A stretch of 64,000 nt of DNA from CAZYMI01 sp964648505 (GCA_964648505.1 CAZYMI010000007.1:1-64000), one strand, 5' to 3'; positions 45,169-55,417 are shown, counted from the first letter of the stretch. The notes: generated from the sequence alone by a model not told the origin. Translations and numbers: made by a program.

Positions 45169-46325
45169 AGCTTTATTCCACTGCCCGATTGTGAAAGCCC
45201 CAGCTTTGCTATACCACCTCTGATTTGGCGTTTGGTTAAAGCTAAAACCATGCCCATTGTAACGGCAATAGACAATGTTGATGACCCGCCGTAACTGATG
45301 AAGGGTAATGTCATGCCCTTCGTTGGCAACAAATTAACCGCAGAGCCCATGTGAACAAAAGCTTGTAGCCCAAAATTAATAATCAACCCTGCAACAGCAA
45401 GGACTGTAAAAATATCATTTGAATCCATTAGTCGATTAAAAATACGCAAAATAATATAAGCATAAAGACCGATCAAAGGCAGAACAAAAATTAACCCTAG
45501 CTCTTCACCTGCAACAGAAAAAATAAAATCGGCATGTGCATCTGGAATTTTAAGTTTAACTTCGCCCTGCCCTGCCCCTGTGCCCATAAAACCACCATTT
45601 TTAAAAGCTTCTAGTGATTTTTCGATTTGATAGTTATCGCCGCTAGAAGGATCAATAAATCTATCAATCCTGCTTTGAACATGGCCCAGTAAGTGATAAG
45701 CGGCAAAAACAGAAATAACACCGAATATAAAAAACAAAAGAAAATACCGAAATGGTAGCCCTGCAAGAAATACCTGGCCCGCAAACATACAAGATACAAT
45801 AACGGTCATGCCAAAATCAGGTTGCAGCAATAAAAGAGCAACAACAATAAAGAAAATACCTGCCGAAAGAATATTACCCGGAAAACCAGGTTGTTCTTTC
45901 TGGCGCGCAAAAAGCCAGGCAACAAAAACAGCGAATGCCGGCTTAATAAATTCACTTGGCTGCAGTGAAAATCCTGGTAAATGAATCCAGCGTTGGGCAC
46001 CCTTAATCTCTGTGCCGACAAACAACACAACAACCATAAGCGTGATGCCCACGCCAAGCATAACGCTTGCCAACCGCCATATTTTTTGTGGGGTCAGCAT
46101 GGATATCCAGATCATCAGCATAATTGCAACACTCATCACAACAAGATGGCGAATAACAAAGTGATAATGATCCACCCCAATACGTACAGCAACGGATGGA
46201 CTTGCTGCTGTCACCAGCACAATCCCATAAATAATTAAACCTGAAAGCGCTGCAAGCAAGCTGCGGTCAACTGTCCACCACCACTGGCCTATAATCGATT
46301 GATCTGTACGAGAAAAAATTTTCAT
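45159..46325 (-). CDS. ftsW: Lipid II polymerase FtsW (SEDS family)
   Basis: FtsW polymerises lipid II at the septum with FtsI. The 388 residues contain about ten membrane helices with characteristic SEDS loops: a PSEFIKPAF segment, DFGMTVIV, and the C-terminal LLPTKGMTLPFISYGGSS. Its position between murD and murG supports FtsW over RodA. Confidence 0.97.
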   Translation of the reverse strand: MKIFSRTDQSIIGQWWWTVDRSLLAALSGLIIYGIVLVTAASPSVAVRIGVDHYHFVIRHLVVMSVAIMLMIWISMLTPQKIWRLASVMLGVGITLMVVVLFVGTEIKGAQRWIHLPGFSLQPSEFIKPAFAVFVAWLFARQKEQPGFPGNILSAGIFFIVVALLLLQPDFGMTVIVSCMFAGQVFLAGLPFRYFLLFFIFGVISVFAAYHLLGHVQSRIDRFIDPSSGDNYQIEKSLEAFKNGGFMGTGAGQGEVKLKIPDAHADFIFSVAGEELGLIFVLPLIGLYAYIILRIFNRLMDSNDIFTVLAVAGLIINFGLQAFVHMGSAVNLLPTKGMTLPFISYGGSSTLSIAVTMGMVLALTKRQIRGGIAKLGLSQSGSGIKLWS

Positions 46326-47704
46326 AGGGCCATAACCTCTGAGATAAAAACATCCCCACGATGCTCATAGGACTTAAACTGGTCAAAAGAAGCACAAGCT
46401 GGCGAAAGTAGAACAATAGCCCCTTTTTCCTGATCGTTTACAGTATCATTGTGCGCGTCTATATGCGCGCTCGCAAGCGCAACTTCTAAAATACCTGATA
46501 TTTCATATGAACAGTTATTTTTTTCAAGCCAATTTGCAAAATCTTCTGCAGCCTCGCCAATGACATATGCTTTTTTTACATGTGATAACAACCCTTCAAG
46601 GCCATTAAGCCCGCCCTCTTTTGGTTTGCCGCCTACAATCCAATAAATATTGCGATAGGTTTTAAGAGCTTTTTCAGTGGCATCGGCATTGGTTGCCTTG
46701 CTATCATTAATATAAGCAACGTTTCCGATCGTTCGAACTAAAAACTGCCTATGTGGTAAACCCGGATAAGTCTGAAGGCCTGTAATAATTGAGTCTTTAT
46801 CTAAACCCAGCGTGCGGCAAGCAAGATAAGCCGCCATAACATTTTGCCAATTATGAAGACCCTTTAATGTCGACAGTGTTTCAAGATCAAGAATAGCTTT
46901 GCCATGCTCAAACAAATTCGAAGCCTGAATTGAAAGGCCTGACTGTTCATCACGAATAACTGAAAATGGAATTATTCGGCGCGGGCCTTCTTGCAAACGA
47001 TTAAATAAATTTTTTGTATGCTCATCATCAACGCCAATAATTCCTGTGCCCTGCCCTTCTAAAAGACGCGCTTTGATTGAGATATAGTTTTCAAGTGTGC
47101 CGTGACGATCCAGATGATCTGGCGTGATATTCAAAAATATGCTGATATCAGGACGGAAGCTTGGGCATAAATCAATCTGATATGATGACATTTCAATCAC
47201 CAGAATTGTTTGCCCCGCTTTCGTTGTAATACCTAAAACGGGTTCGCCAATATTACCACATGCTATCGCTTGCAATCCTGCTTGATTTAAAATATGCGCA
47301 ATCAGAGCAGTGGTAGTTGATTTACCGTTTGTACCAGTAATCCCTACGGTTCTGATGTTATTTTTTTCTTTTATTGCGCGACTGAGGATCTCAATATCAC
47401 TTATAATCTGAAGCTGATATTTTTTTGCATTTAAAACAACCGGATGAGGGGCCGGATGCGTGAGTGGCACACCAGGTGAAAGCATCAACGCAGAAATGCC
47501 TGACAAATCATTCTCTATCAAATCATATAGAACAAACCCTTGCTTTGATGCCTGTGTACGACGTTGTGCATCATCATCCCACAAAACCACAGGAATATTT
47601 GCTGCTTTAAAAGCCTGCGCTGCCGCAAGGCCCGATCGCGCCAGGCCAAAAATCGCAACAGCCTTTCCTAAAAAAAAAGGCTTAAGTGGCGAAAGATCTA
47701 TCAT
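46322..47704 (-). CDS. murD: UDP-N-acetylmuramoylalanine-D-glutamate ligase
   Basis: MurD adds D-glutamate to the stem peptide. The 460 residues show the N-terminal AIFGLARSGLAAAQ, the ATP loop GITGTNGKSTTTALI, NITPDHLDRHGT, and NDSKATNADATEKAL. Starts and stops overlap both neighbours by 4 nt. Confidence 0.98.
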   Translation of the reverse strand: MIDLSPLKPFFLGKAVAIFGLARSGLAAAQAFKAANIPVVLWDDDAQRRTQASKQGFVLYDLIENDLSGISALMLSPGVPLTHPAPHPVVLNAKKYQLQIISDIEILSRAIKEKNNIRTVGITGTNGKSTTTALIAHILNQAGLQAIACGNIGEPVLGITTKAGQTILVIEMSSYQIDLCPSFRPDISIFLNITPDHLDRHGTLENYISIKARLLEGQGTGIIGVDDEHTKNLFNRLQEGPRRIIPFSVIRDEQSGLSIQASNLFEHGKAILDLETLSTLKGLHNWQNVMAAYLACRTLGLDKDSIITGLQTYPGLPHRQFLVRTIGNVAYINDSKATNADATEKALKTYRNIYWIVGGKPKEGGLNGLEGLLSHVKKAYVIGEAAEDFANWLEKNNCSYEISGILEVALASAHIDAHNDTVNDQEKGAIVLLSPACASFDQFKSYEHRGDVFISEVMAL

Positions 47705-48786
47705 CGCAGCTTCAACGTGGCTAAACCAACCAGCGCTAGAACAACTGAAATAATCCAGAATCTAATCACAACGGTTGACTCAGGCCATCCCAACTTCTCA
47801 AAATGATGGTGCAAAGGTGCCATCTTAAAAAAACGCTTACCTGTCATTTTGAAATAAAGAACCTGAATAATCACAGAAAAAGTCTCAGCAACAAAAAGAC
47901 CACCGACAATTGCAAGAACCAATTCATGCTTCGTAATCAAAGCAACCGCACCTAAAACGCCGCCTAAAGATAAGGATCCTGTATCCCCCATAAAAACACT
48001 TGCTGGCGGAGCGTTATACCATAAAAACCCCATCGCACCGCCAACAAGCGCGCCACATAAAATTGCCATTTCACCTGTGCCGGGTACATGAGCAATCTGC
48101 AAATAGTTTGAAAACACAACGTTACCCACCAGATAAGCAATTAAGCCAAAGCAAGCAGCAACAATTGCAACAGGAACGGCCGCAAGGCCATCGAGACCAT
48201 CGGTTAAATTTACCGCATTTGATGCGCCAATCATCACCAGAATAGCCCATAGAGGAAACAAAAAAGAAAGATGAATATAAGTGTCTTTCATAAACGGAAT
48301 TGCAACACCCGTTGATATATTATCAGGAGCAGCCAGAATAATTGCGATTGTTGCTAATCCTGAAACAATTGTCATTTTAATAATCTTCATTTTTCCTGAC
48401 ATGCCTTTTGTATTTCGTTTTGTCAGCTTTAAATAATCATCTTCAAACCCAATTGCGCCAAAACCAACCATCACAAACAATGCAATCCAGATATAAGGAT
48501 TAGCTAGATTGGCCCACAGTAGGGTACTGAAAACAACCGAAATTAAAATCATGAGGCCGCCCATTGTTGGCGTGCCTGCTTTTGCAAAATGAGACTCGGG
48601 CCCATCTGCACGTATAGGCTGCCCTTCTTTTTGTTTCAACTTCAACCATTTAATCAGACGCGGACCTATAACCCAACAAATAATAAGCGCTGTCAGCGTT
48701 GCGGCACCTGCGCGAAAAGTTATATAGCGAAACAAGTTAAATAAAATAAAGTCATCTGCAAAAGGGGTTAATAAATTATATAACAT
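47701..48786 (-). CDS. mraY: Phospho-MurNAc-pentapeptide transferase
   Basis: MraY transfers phospho-MurNAc-pentapeptide to undecaprenyl phosphate, making lipid I. The 361-residue membrane protein has KAGTPTMGGLMIL, the catalytic aspartates in GFEDDYLKL, NLTDGLDGLA, and the MAPLHHHFEKLGWPE loop. It lies 9 nt after murF. Confidence 0.98.
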   Translation of the reverse strand: MLYNLLTPFADDFILFNLFRYITFRAGAATLTALIICWVIGPRLIKWLKLKQKEGQPIRADGPESHFAKAGTPTMGGLMILISVVFSTLLWANLANPYIWIALFVMVGFGAIGFEDDYLKLTKRNTKGMSGKMKIIKMTIVSGLATIAIILAAPDNISTGVAIPFMKDTYIHLSFLFPLWAILVMIGASNAVNLTDGLDGLAAVPVAIVAACFGLIAYLVGNVVFSNYLQIAHVPGTGEMAILCGALVGGAMGFLWYNAPPASVFMGDTGSLSLGGVLGAVALITKHELVLAIVGGLFVAETFSVIIQVLYFKMTGKRFFKMAPLHHHFEKLGWPESTVVIRFWIISVVLALVGLATLKLR

Positions 48787-48795
48787 CTTACCCCT

Positions 48796-50226
48796 CTACC
48801 CATTTGCCCGTGCTTTAGAATCAAATTTTTTAGGCAAAGCACGTAACGCTTCTACAACCAGATCCATTTTAGCCCCTCGTGAGCCTTTTATCATCACAAC
48901 ATCACCAGGCACTAAAACATCTGGGACGATTTCTGCAAGCTCTGCGCTTGTATCTTTATGAACACCACGCTGGTTTGCAGGAAGCGCATCAAAAAGATTT
49001 TTCATGAGCGTACCCGTTGTATAAACTAAATCAATATTTGCAGCTTTTATGGGTAAAGCCAGATCCGCGTGCATCCGCGCTGCGTTTTCGCCCAATTCCA
49101 GCATATCGCCCAAAATAGCAATACGCCGCCCGCCTCGACCGGGATCGATAAGAGCAACGACCCTAAAGGCAGCCCGCATCGCTGTTGGGTTTGCGTTATA
49201 GCTCTCATCGATCAGCGTCACAGGATTACTAGAATCACCGATATTTAAAAGCTCTCTTTTACCGCGCCCTGCCAAAGGTTCAATAGCTTCAAGAGATTTT
49301 GCAGCTTTTTGAACATCCCTCCCAAGCGTCTTTACTGCCAATAAAACAGCCAAGGCGTTCATCGCCAAATGCCGGCCTGCGTGCTTCAAAGTAAAACAAA
49401 TCTCTTCTCCCATAACCAGAGCTTTAACCCGCGTGCCGTTTGCTGCCTCCAGACACTCAATCATTCTTGCATCTGAATCTTGATGCTCACCAAAGGTGAG
49501 AACATTTACTCCCCTTGCATTGACATGCGACATCACCCGATCATATTGTTCCATGTCGTGATGAATGATTGCAACGCCATGATCGCTTAATCCATTAAAA
49601 ATTTCAGCTTTAGCATCTGCAACGCCTGTTATGCCATCTGAAAAATTTTCTATATGTACGGCAGCTACAGTTGTAATAATTGCTATATCTGGCTTAACCA
49701 TTTCTGCAAGAGGCGTTATTTCATGCGCGTGATTCATGCCAATTTCATACACGCCATAATCGCATCCAGGATCCATCAAAGAAAGGGTGAGCGGAACACC
49801 CCAGTGATTATTATAGCTTTTTTGTGACCAATGCGTTTGCCCTTGATCTGAAAGGGCGCGACTGAGCATTTCCTTTGTACCCGTTTTGCCAACCGATCCC
49901 GTGATTGCAATAATTTTTGCAGATGTTCTAGCCCGCGCAGACTGCCCTAGAAGCTCAAGTGCTTCCAATGTGTTTTGAACAATGAGCAACGGAGCATCTT
50001 GTGATAATCCTTTAGGTGTATGAGAAACAATTGCTGCTGCTGCCCCTAATTCAAGCGCTTGCGCTACATAATCATGACCATCGCCCTGATCTCCCTTTAA
50101 CGCGACAAATAAATCACCTTTCTTTAAGGTGCGCGTATCAATTGAAACACCTGTTGCAGACCATCTTCCTTGAAGTTTTCCGGCTGTAATCTTTTCTGCT
50201 TCATCTGAGTGCCACAAAATTGTCAT
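48796..50226 (-). CDS. murF: UDP-MurNAc-tripeptide-D-alanyl-D-alanine ligase
   Basis: MurF adds the D-Ala-D-Ala made by Ddl. The 476 residues have the DTRTLKKGDLFVALKG N-terminal domain, the ATP loop ITGSVGKTGTKEML, EIGMNHAHEI, and the LIDESYNANPTAMRAA segment that separates MurF from the other ligases. It overlaps murE by 4 nt. Confidence 0.98.
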   Translation of the reverse strand: MTILWHSDEAEKITAGKLQGRWSATGVSIDTRTLKKGDLFVALKGDQGDGHDYVAQALELGAAAAIVSHTPKGLSQDAPLLIVQNTLEALELLGQSARARTSAKIIAITGSVGKTGTKEMLSRALSDQGQTHWSQKSYNNHWGVPLTLSLMDPGCDYGVYEIGMNHAHEITPLAEMVKPDIAIITTVAAVHIENFSDGITGVADAKAEIFNGLSDHGVAIIHHDMEQYDRVMSHVNARGVNVLTFGEHQDSDARMIECLEAANGTRVKALVMGEEICFTLKHAGRHLAMNALAVLLAVKTLGRDVQKAAKSLEAIEPLAGRGKRELLNIGDSSNPVTLIDESYNANPTAMRAAFRVVALIDPGRGGRRIAILGDMLELGENAARMHADLALPIKAANIDLVYTTGTLMKNLFDALPANQRGVHKDTSAELAEIVPDVLVPGDVVMIKGSRGAKMDLVVEALRALPKKFDSKARANG

Positions 50227-51650
50227 GCCGGATTCTCCTTTAAATTATTGATTGCCCGCTGTGCTTCCTGCACATCATCGAAAGGGTATGTAACGCCTTG
50301 AATAGTTTGCCCTTGTTCATGCCCTTTACCGGCAATAACCACGACATCGCCCCGCCTTGCCATTACTACAGCCTTTGTAATAGCTTCACTGCGCGACGTG
50401 CTTTCAAAAGCATTTGGGCATTCTTGCAAAATAGCCTGACGAATGATCTGCGGATCTTCTGATCTGGGATTATCATCTGTGATAATTGTGACATCTGCAT
50501 ATTTATGACTGATTGCGCCCATTTGCGGCCGCTTCCCCGGATCACGATCACCGCCACAGCCAAACACACAGATTAAACGACCTTGCGTATGCGGCCGTAA
50601 ATCCAACAGTAAATGTTCAAGCGCATCAGGAGTATGTGCATAGTCAACATAAATGCCTACGCCATCAGGATGACCAGATATATATTGTACACGGCCAGGG
50701 GGCGCACGAAGCTTTTCAACAAAAGAGATAACCTGATCGCGCTGCCCTGCTGTAAGGGTTAAATCAGATAAAACGATACCAAGCGCAAGTAAAACATTAT
50801 ATATCTGCACCGAACCAACAACAGGAAAATGCAGATCATATTTTTTTCCAAAAACCTTAAGCATCACATACTGCCCATCTGGAACAGATGTTCTTGCCAT
50901 CAGCTGTATGTCCTCACCTTTTATTCCTGTGGTCAGCACGCGAATTCCCTGATCATCCAGTATCGCTTTAAGCTTTTGACCATATTGATCATCAAGGTGG
51001 ATGACTGCAGCCCCTTCTGGGCTTAAGAGATCGAAAAACAATCGCGACTTGGCTTTAAAATAAGCATCCATCGTCACATGATAATCAAGATGGTCGCGCG
51101 TCAAGTTTGTAAACGCAGCCGCCTTTATTTTTGTGCCATCAAGACGATATTGATCAAGCCCGTGGCTTGACGCTTCCATTGCCACATGAGTGATTTTTTG
51201 ATCCGAAAGATCAGCAAGGGTTTGGTATAATGTAACCGGATCTGGAGTCGTCATCGCCCCTTCACGAGTGATGGTACCCGATATACCAACCGTTCCAATA
51301 CTCACAGCCCGAAAACCCAGCGCCTGCCAAAATTGCTGCACATAAGTTACGGTTGAAGTTTTACCATTTGTTCCAGTAACTGCTGCAATATATTCGGGTT
51401 GATTTTTGTAATAAGCTGCTGCTGTAAGGGCAAAGTCACGCCTTGGATTCTCACTTTCAATCCATTCCACATCAACTTCTGGCTTTATTGTGCCAACAGG
51501 CGCGAGAATAACAGAAGCACCATTTTTTATGGCTTCTTGAATGTAATGACGCCCATCAAGTTTTGTGCCCGGTAATGCCGCAAACAGCATGCCTATTTTT
51601 ACCTGACGGCTATCGCTGGTAATCCCCGATATAGCCCTTGATAAAGTCAT
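50223..51650 (-). CDS. murE: UDP-MurNAc-dipeptide-meso-diaminopimelate ligase
   Basis: MurE adds the third residue of the stem peptide. The 475 residues have SDSRQVKIGMLFAALPG, the ATP loop VTGTNGKTSTVTYVQ, and the amino-acid selectivity motif DDNPRSEDP. DNPR is typical of enzymes that use meso-diaminopimelate rather than lysine. Overlaps of 4 nt join it to ftsI and murF. Confidence 0.98.
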   Translation of the reverse strand: MTLSRAISGITSDSRQVKIGMLFAALPGTKLDGRHYIQEAIKNGASVILAPVGTIKPEVDVEWIESENPRRDFALTAAAYYKNQPEYIAAVTGTNGKTSTVTYVQQFWQALGFRAVSIGTVGISGTITREGAMTTPDPVTLYQTLADLSDQKITHVAMEASSHGLDQYRLDGTKIKAAAFTNLTRDHLDYHVTMDAYFKAKSRLFFDLLSPEGAAVIHLDDQYGQKLKAILDDQGIRVLTTGIKGEDIQLMARTSVPDGQYVMLKVFGKKYDLHFPVVGSVQIYNVLLALGIVLSDLTLTAGQRDQVISFVEKLRAPPGRVQYISGHPDGVGIYVDYAHTPDALEHLLLDLRPHTQGRLICVFGCGGDRDPGKRPQMGAISHKYADVTIITDDNPRSEDPQIIRQAILQECPNAFESTSRSEAITKAVVMARRGDVVVIAGKGHEQGQTIQGVTYPFDDVQEAQRAINNLKENPA

Positions 51651-53440
51651 TGAGACATCCCCATTGCAACAGGCATCACTTTTACAGGGGTCTCAGGCGT
51701 TTCTGCTGCGGGTGGTTTATAGCCCGCGAGATATTTTTTTAAAGGCTCTGAAGGATCTTCAATTGTTGTATCAGGCTTTATCGATAAAATCTGCGTCATT
51801 GCAGAAATTGTTCGCCCTATAGCTGGCGCAGCTACCCAACCACCTGTGGCATAGCCATAGCTGTCTTTCGTGCCTTTAGGCTCGTCGATCATAATAAACA
51901 CAACATATTCCGGATCATTCATCGGAAATGCGCCGACAAAGGATGATATTAAAGCGTTGGTGTTATATTTTCGGCCTTGTGGTTTTTCAGCAGTACCTGT
52001 TTTTCCACCCACATAAAAACCTTTTACATCTGCTTTTTGTCCCGTTCCCTCTGTAACAACCAAACGCATCAATTCACGCATTTTTTTTGAGGTGTCTGAC
52101 GATAAGACTCTTTCTGACCTTGATATTCCTTTTTTTTCATCTTCTGTTTCGTCTGACAAAACAAAAGTAGGCTTAACCCGCAAACCATCATGCACAATTG
52201 TTGCCGTTGCTGACATAAGCTGCAATGGTGTCACTGCGATACCATGCCCGTAAGAAACGGTAAGCGTGCTGATATCCTTCCAAGGATGGGGGACAAGCGG
52301 CGATCCTGTTTCATTAATCTCTGTATCTAAGGGGGTTAATAATCCGAGTGCTTTATAAAACTTTCTTAAATTTTCTGTTCCTACGTCTTGGGCGATATGT
52401 GCTGTACCAATATTTGATGAATGCATAAAAATTTCAGGCACTGTCATGACACGATTTTCAGGGTGATAATCAGAAATTGTAAAACGCCCTACACGTATCG
52501 GCTTTCTGGCGTCATAAGTTTTCGCCATTGTCGATCCGAGCGTATCAAACAAAGAAGCCGTAGAAAAAATTTTAAATGTTGATCCAAGCTCGTAAACACC
52601 CAATGAAAATTTATTAAATTTCTGATCAACCGCAGCAACCGATGGATCATGAGGATCAAAGTCTGGTAAAGACACTGCTGCCAGAACTTCGCCATTCTTA
52701 GCGTTCATGATCACGCCAGCTGCACCGCGGGCTGAAAAATGATCTATTTGATTTTGCATTTCACGACGCATCACATGTTGAAGACGGATATCCAGCGAAA
52801 GGCGCAATGGTTTGTCAGCACTGTTTTTTAATAAGGAATCAAAGCTTTGCTCTATTCCTGATAGCCCTCGTCCATCAACATTGGTATAGCCAACAAGATG
52901 GGATGCTAAAGGACCTTGTGGATATATACGGCGCTGCTCATCTTCAAAAGAAAGGCCAGGCTGCCCCAGCTCAAGAACTTTTGCCTGTTCTTCAGGGGTG
53001 ATATTGCGACGAATCCAGACAAAACGTGACTTGGTCTGAAGTTTTTTTAAAACCTCCCCATATTTTTGATCTGGAAAAATACGAGTAATACCTTTTGCAG
53101 TTTCTTCTGGCTCAAGAACAAGCAAAGGGTCTGCATAAAGCGACGCTGTTTTAAGCGATGTGGCAAGTAAAACTCCATTGCGGTCAACAATATCGCCCCG
53201 ATGAAGTTTTTCAGGCTGCGCTTGTTGCTTAGCATCAAGCTCTGCAATCTGTTGATTACCGTAAGCTTTCAGTTCACCTTGTAGAATTGTCAGATCAAAA
53301 ACACGAATGCAGACAACCAGATAAAACAAAATAAACACAGCTGATATTAAAACAATTCGTCCACGCGCCTGATCAAGCGCTGCGCCACGTACTCCTTCAA
53401 TTCGGAAAGATGTACTGATGTGACGCTGTATATAACGCAT
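51647..53440 (-). CDS. ftsI: Septal peptidoglycan transpeptidase FtsI (PBP3)
   Basis: FtsI crosslinks septal peptidoglycan. The 597-residue class B penicillin-binding protein has a short cytosolic tail, one membrane helix (about IVLISAVFILFYLVVCI), a pedestal domain, and the transpeptidase domain. The active-site motifs are STFK (GSTFKIFS), SSN (HSSNIGTAH) and KTG (GGKTGTAEKP). It overlaps ftsL by 1 nt and murE by 4 nt. Confidence 0.98.
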   Translation of the reverse strand: MRYIQRHISTSFRIEGVRGAALDQARGRIVLISAVFILFYLVVCIRVFDLTILQGELKAYGNQQIAELDAKQQAQPEKLHRGDIVDRNGVLLATSLKTASLYADPLLVLEPEETAKGITRIFPDQKYGEVLKKLQTKSRFVWIRRNITPEEQAKVLELGQPGLSFEDEQRRIYPQGPLASHLVGYTNVDGRGLSGIEQSFDSLLKNSADKPLRLSLDIRLQHVMRREMQNQIDHFSARGAAGVIMNAKNGEVLAAVSLPDFDPHDPSVAAVDQKFNKFSLGVYELGSTFKIFSTASLFDTLGSTMAKTYDARKPIRVGRFTISDYHPENRVMTVPEIFMHSSNIGTAHIAQDVGTENLRKFYKALGLLTPLDTEINETGSPLVPHPWKDISTLTVSYGHGIAVTPLQLMSATATIVHDGLRVKPTFVLSDETEDEKKGISRSERVLSSDTSKKMRELMRLVVTEGTGQKADVKGFYVGGKTGTAEKPQGRKYNTNALISSFVGAFPMNDPEYVVFIMIDEPKGTKDSYGYATGGWVAAPAIGRTISAMTQILSIKPDTTIEDPSEPLKKYLAGYKPPAAETPETPVKVMPVAMGMSQ

Positions 53441-53820
53441 TACTGGCCACCTGTGCTTAACGAAACTGGTGTTGATGCTGACTGAGGCTGAATGATGACC
53501 TTAGTCACAGGCGATTCTTCAAGCGGGGCAGAGACAGGAATATCAACAAGCTTGGTGGGATCGTCTACACGGGCTTCGGGGGGTTGTGCGACCAGCCCGA
53601 GTTTTTCGCGTGCAAGCTTTTCAAGCCTGTCGGGTCGGTTTAAATAATCCCATTCTGCTTTTAAGACCCTAATTTCTTCATGCTTACTTTCCATCTGGGC
53701 TTCAAGCGTTTTAAGTTCGCGTTCTGAAGATTGTACATTTTGAGAGGTTAAAAACAGCGCAGCGCCCGAAAGACCGGCAAGTATTAAACCAAGAATAGCT
53801 GGAAACCCGGGCACCTTCAT
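53440..53820 (-). CDS. ftsL: Cell division protein FtsL-like
   Basis: FtsL is a small bitopic protein that forms the FtsQLB complex. The 126 residues have one N-terminal membrane helix (about 5-26), then a leucine-zipper-like coiled coil (about 30-70, RELKTLEAQMESKHEEIRVL), and a proline-rich tail. The sequence is poorly conserved, as always in FtsL; the call rests on topology and position between rsmH and ftsI. Confidence 0.85.
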   Translation of the reverse strand: MKVPGFPAILGLILAGLSGAALFLTSQNVQSSERELKTLEAQMESKHEEIRVLKAEWDYLNRPDRLEKLAREKLGLVAQPPEARVDDPTKLVDIPVSAPLEESPVTKVIIQPQSASTPVSLSTGGQ

Positions 53821-54770
53821 GCTGCAAGCCTTTCAGCGATACGCATTTTCGCAGATCTTGCACGCGAGTTATGAAAGAGTTCTTCTGCGCCTGCTGTTTT
53901 CGGTGATGACGTGATAATTTTTAATTTTGCCTTAGACGCAATAATTTCTGGTGCATACCGGGATACAGAAGCGCTTTTTCCACTCATCTGCGCAAAAAAT
54001 GTTTTAACAATACGATCTTCAAGGGAATGGAATGAAACAATCACAATACGTCCGCCTGCTCGCAGCACATCAACCGCCTGATGAAGAACTTCTTTCAATT
54101 CTTCAAGTTCTTGATTAACAGCAATCCGCAATGCTTGAAAAGTTCGTGTTGCAGGATCCGATAAATCTTTACGAGATACACGAACAACAGATCGCACAAT
54201 CTGCGCCAGATCCTCTGTGCTTGTAAATAATTTTTCCTGGCGTCTTGAGACGATCGCGCGGGCAATCGCTCTCGATTTTCTTTCTTCACCAAAGGTGTAG
54301 AAAATAGTTGCCAGATCTTCTTCTGAATCTTGATTAACAATGTCGGCTGCTGTACGGCCTTGTGTTGTATCCATTCGCATATCAAGCGGGCCATTAAAAC
54401 GAAACGAGAAACCCCGTTCAGGCTGATCGATCTGAGGGGACGAAACACCCAGATCCATAACGATACCATCAATTGCCGATACACCCATCGCTTCCAATTG
54501 ATTTTGCAAAGCGCTAAAAGGCGCGTGCACAAGTGTAAGGCGACCTTTTGCTTCCCGTACCAGTGCCTGACCATTTTCAATTGCGTTTATGTCTCGATCA
54601 AATGCAATAATTTTAGCATTCGCGCTCACAAGCATTTTTGCGCTGTATCCGCCGCCGCCGAAAGTAGCGTCCACATAAATACCATCTGCCTGCATTTTTA
54701 ATGCTTCAACAGCTTCATCACGCATCACAGAAATATGGTGAAAAGTTTTTGACGATTGTTTTTCAATCAT
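53817..54770 (-). CDS. rsmH: 16S rRNA (cytosine(1402)-N4)-methyltransferase
   Basis: RsmH (MraW) methylates N4 of C1402 in the 16S rRNA P site. The 317 residues show HISVMRDEAVEAL, the SAM-binding VDATFGGGGYSAKML, DLGVSSPQID, RGFSFRFNGPLDMRMD, and SFHSLEDRIVKTFF. It overlaps mraZ and ftsL by 4 nt each. Confidence 0.98.
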   Translation of the reverse strand: MIEKQSSKTFHHISVMRDEAVEALKMQADGIYVDATFGGGGYSAKMLVSANAKIIAFDRDINAIENGQALVREAKGRLTLVHAPFSALQNQLEAMGVSAIDGIVMDLGVSSPQIDQPERGFSFRFNGPLDMRMDTTQGRTAADIVNQDSEEDLATIFYTFGEERKSRAIARAIVSRRQEKLFTSTEDLAQIVRSVVRVSRKDLSDPATRTFQALRIAVNQELEELKEVLHQAVDVLRAGGRIVIVSFHSLEDRIVKTFFAQMSGKSASVSRYAPEIIASKAKLKIITSSPKTAGAEELFHNSRARSAKMRIAERLAA

Positions 54771-55231
54771 GACTCACCGCCTGTTTTTAAGGCGGGGATC
54801 GTCAATCCTTTTTTACGAATATTACTTTGCGCTTCGGCCCTTCGTGCTTCAAGCGCTTTAGGATGCCAAATCTGAAATTTGCGCCCAAGCCCAACAAACG
54901 CCACTTCATCTTTTAAATTGGCATGAACCATTAACACTTCTGGTAAAACGATCCGGCCGTCTTGATCGAAAGATAAAGCAACAGAATCGCCAAAGATTGC
55001 TGTGGCAAGATCATCCTGGCTTTCCGAGAATAAATCAAAATGATCCAGCCGCTTGGAAAGCTCAGACATCGTCGCCCAGTCAAACCCTTCAAGAGCTGGC
55101 AGCGTAGACGACCTAAACAGCACCACACCTTGAAAATCCTGTCCCACAAGGCCTGCACGAAAAGAAGCCGGAACCGATACTCGGCCTTTCTTATCGAGCT
55201 TATTAAGGGTTGTGGATAAAAATAATGCCAT
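54767..55231 (-). CDS. mraZ: Transcriptional regulator MraZ
   Basis: MraZ is an AbrB/SpoVT-fold protein that forms a ring and represses its own dcw operon. The 154 residues show two copies of the half-motif: near the N-terminus LSTTLNKLDKKGRVSVPASF and again at LSFDQDGRIVLPEVL. It is first in the operon. A predicted promoter and a TGG repeat array lie just upstream, consistent with autoregulation. Confidence 0.97.
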   Translation of the reverse strand: MALFLSTTLNKLDKKGRVSVPASFRAGLVGQDFQGVVLFRSSTLPALEGFDWATMSELSKRLDHFDLFSESQDDLATAIFGDSVALSFDQDGRIVLPEVLMVHANLKDEVAFVGLGRKFQIWHPKALEARRAEAQSNIRKKGLTIPALKTGGES

Positions 55232-55284
55232 GATATATGGGCTAAATCCCTGTAAGATGCTGATCTGATTGTTTTTTTATTTTG

Positions 55285-55313
55285 ATTGTACCAGAACGCG
55301 ATGAAAACGTCAT
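55285..55313 (-). promoter_or_regulatory. mraZ: Predicted mraZ (dcw) promoter
   Basis: On the minus strand: ATGACG (55308-55313), 17-nt spacer, TACAAT (55285-55290). The start would be near 55278, giving a leader of about 47 nt. The -35 box overlaps the edge of the TGG repeat array. Confidence 0.5.
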
Positions 55314-55347
55314 GGATATATATGGGATAACATGGGATTTTATGGTC
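55313..55347. promoter_or_regulatory. mraZ: MraZ operator candidate: four TGG repeats at 10-bp spacing
   Basis: On the plus strand TGGAT (55313), TGGGA (55323), TGGGA (55333) and TGGTC (55343) repeat with exactly 5 nt between units. MraZ in enterobacteria binds TGGGN direct repeats spaced by 5 nt. Two units match fully and two in part. They read opposite to mraZ transcription; this should be compared with known operators. Confidence 0.65.
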
Positions 55348-55417
55348 CGTCAATGTAATCACATGGTCTAAACACCTAAAAACTCATATATTTAGGGGGA
55401 TAATTGTGTTTAAAATC

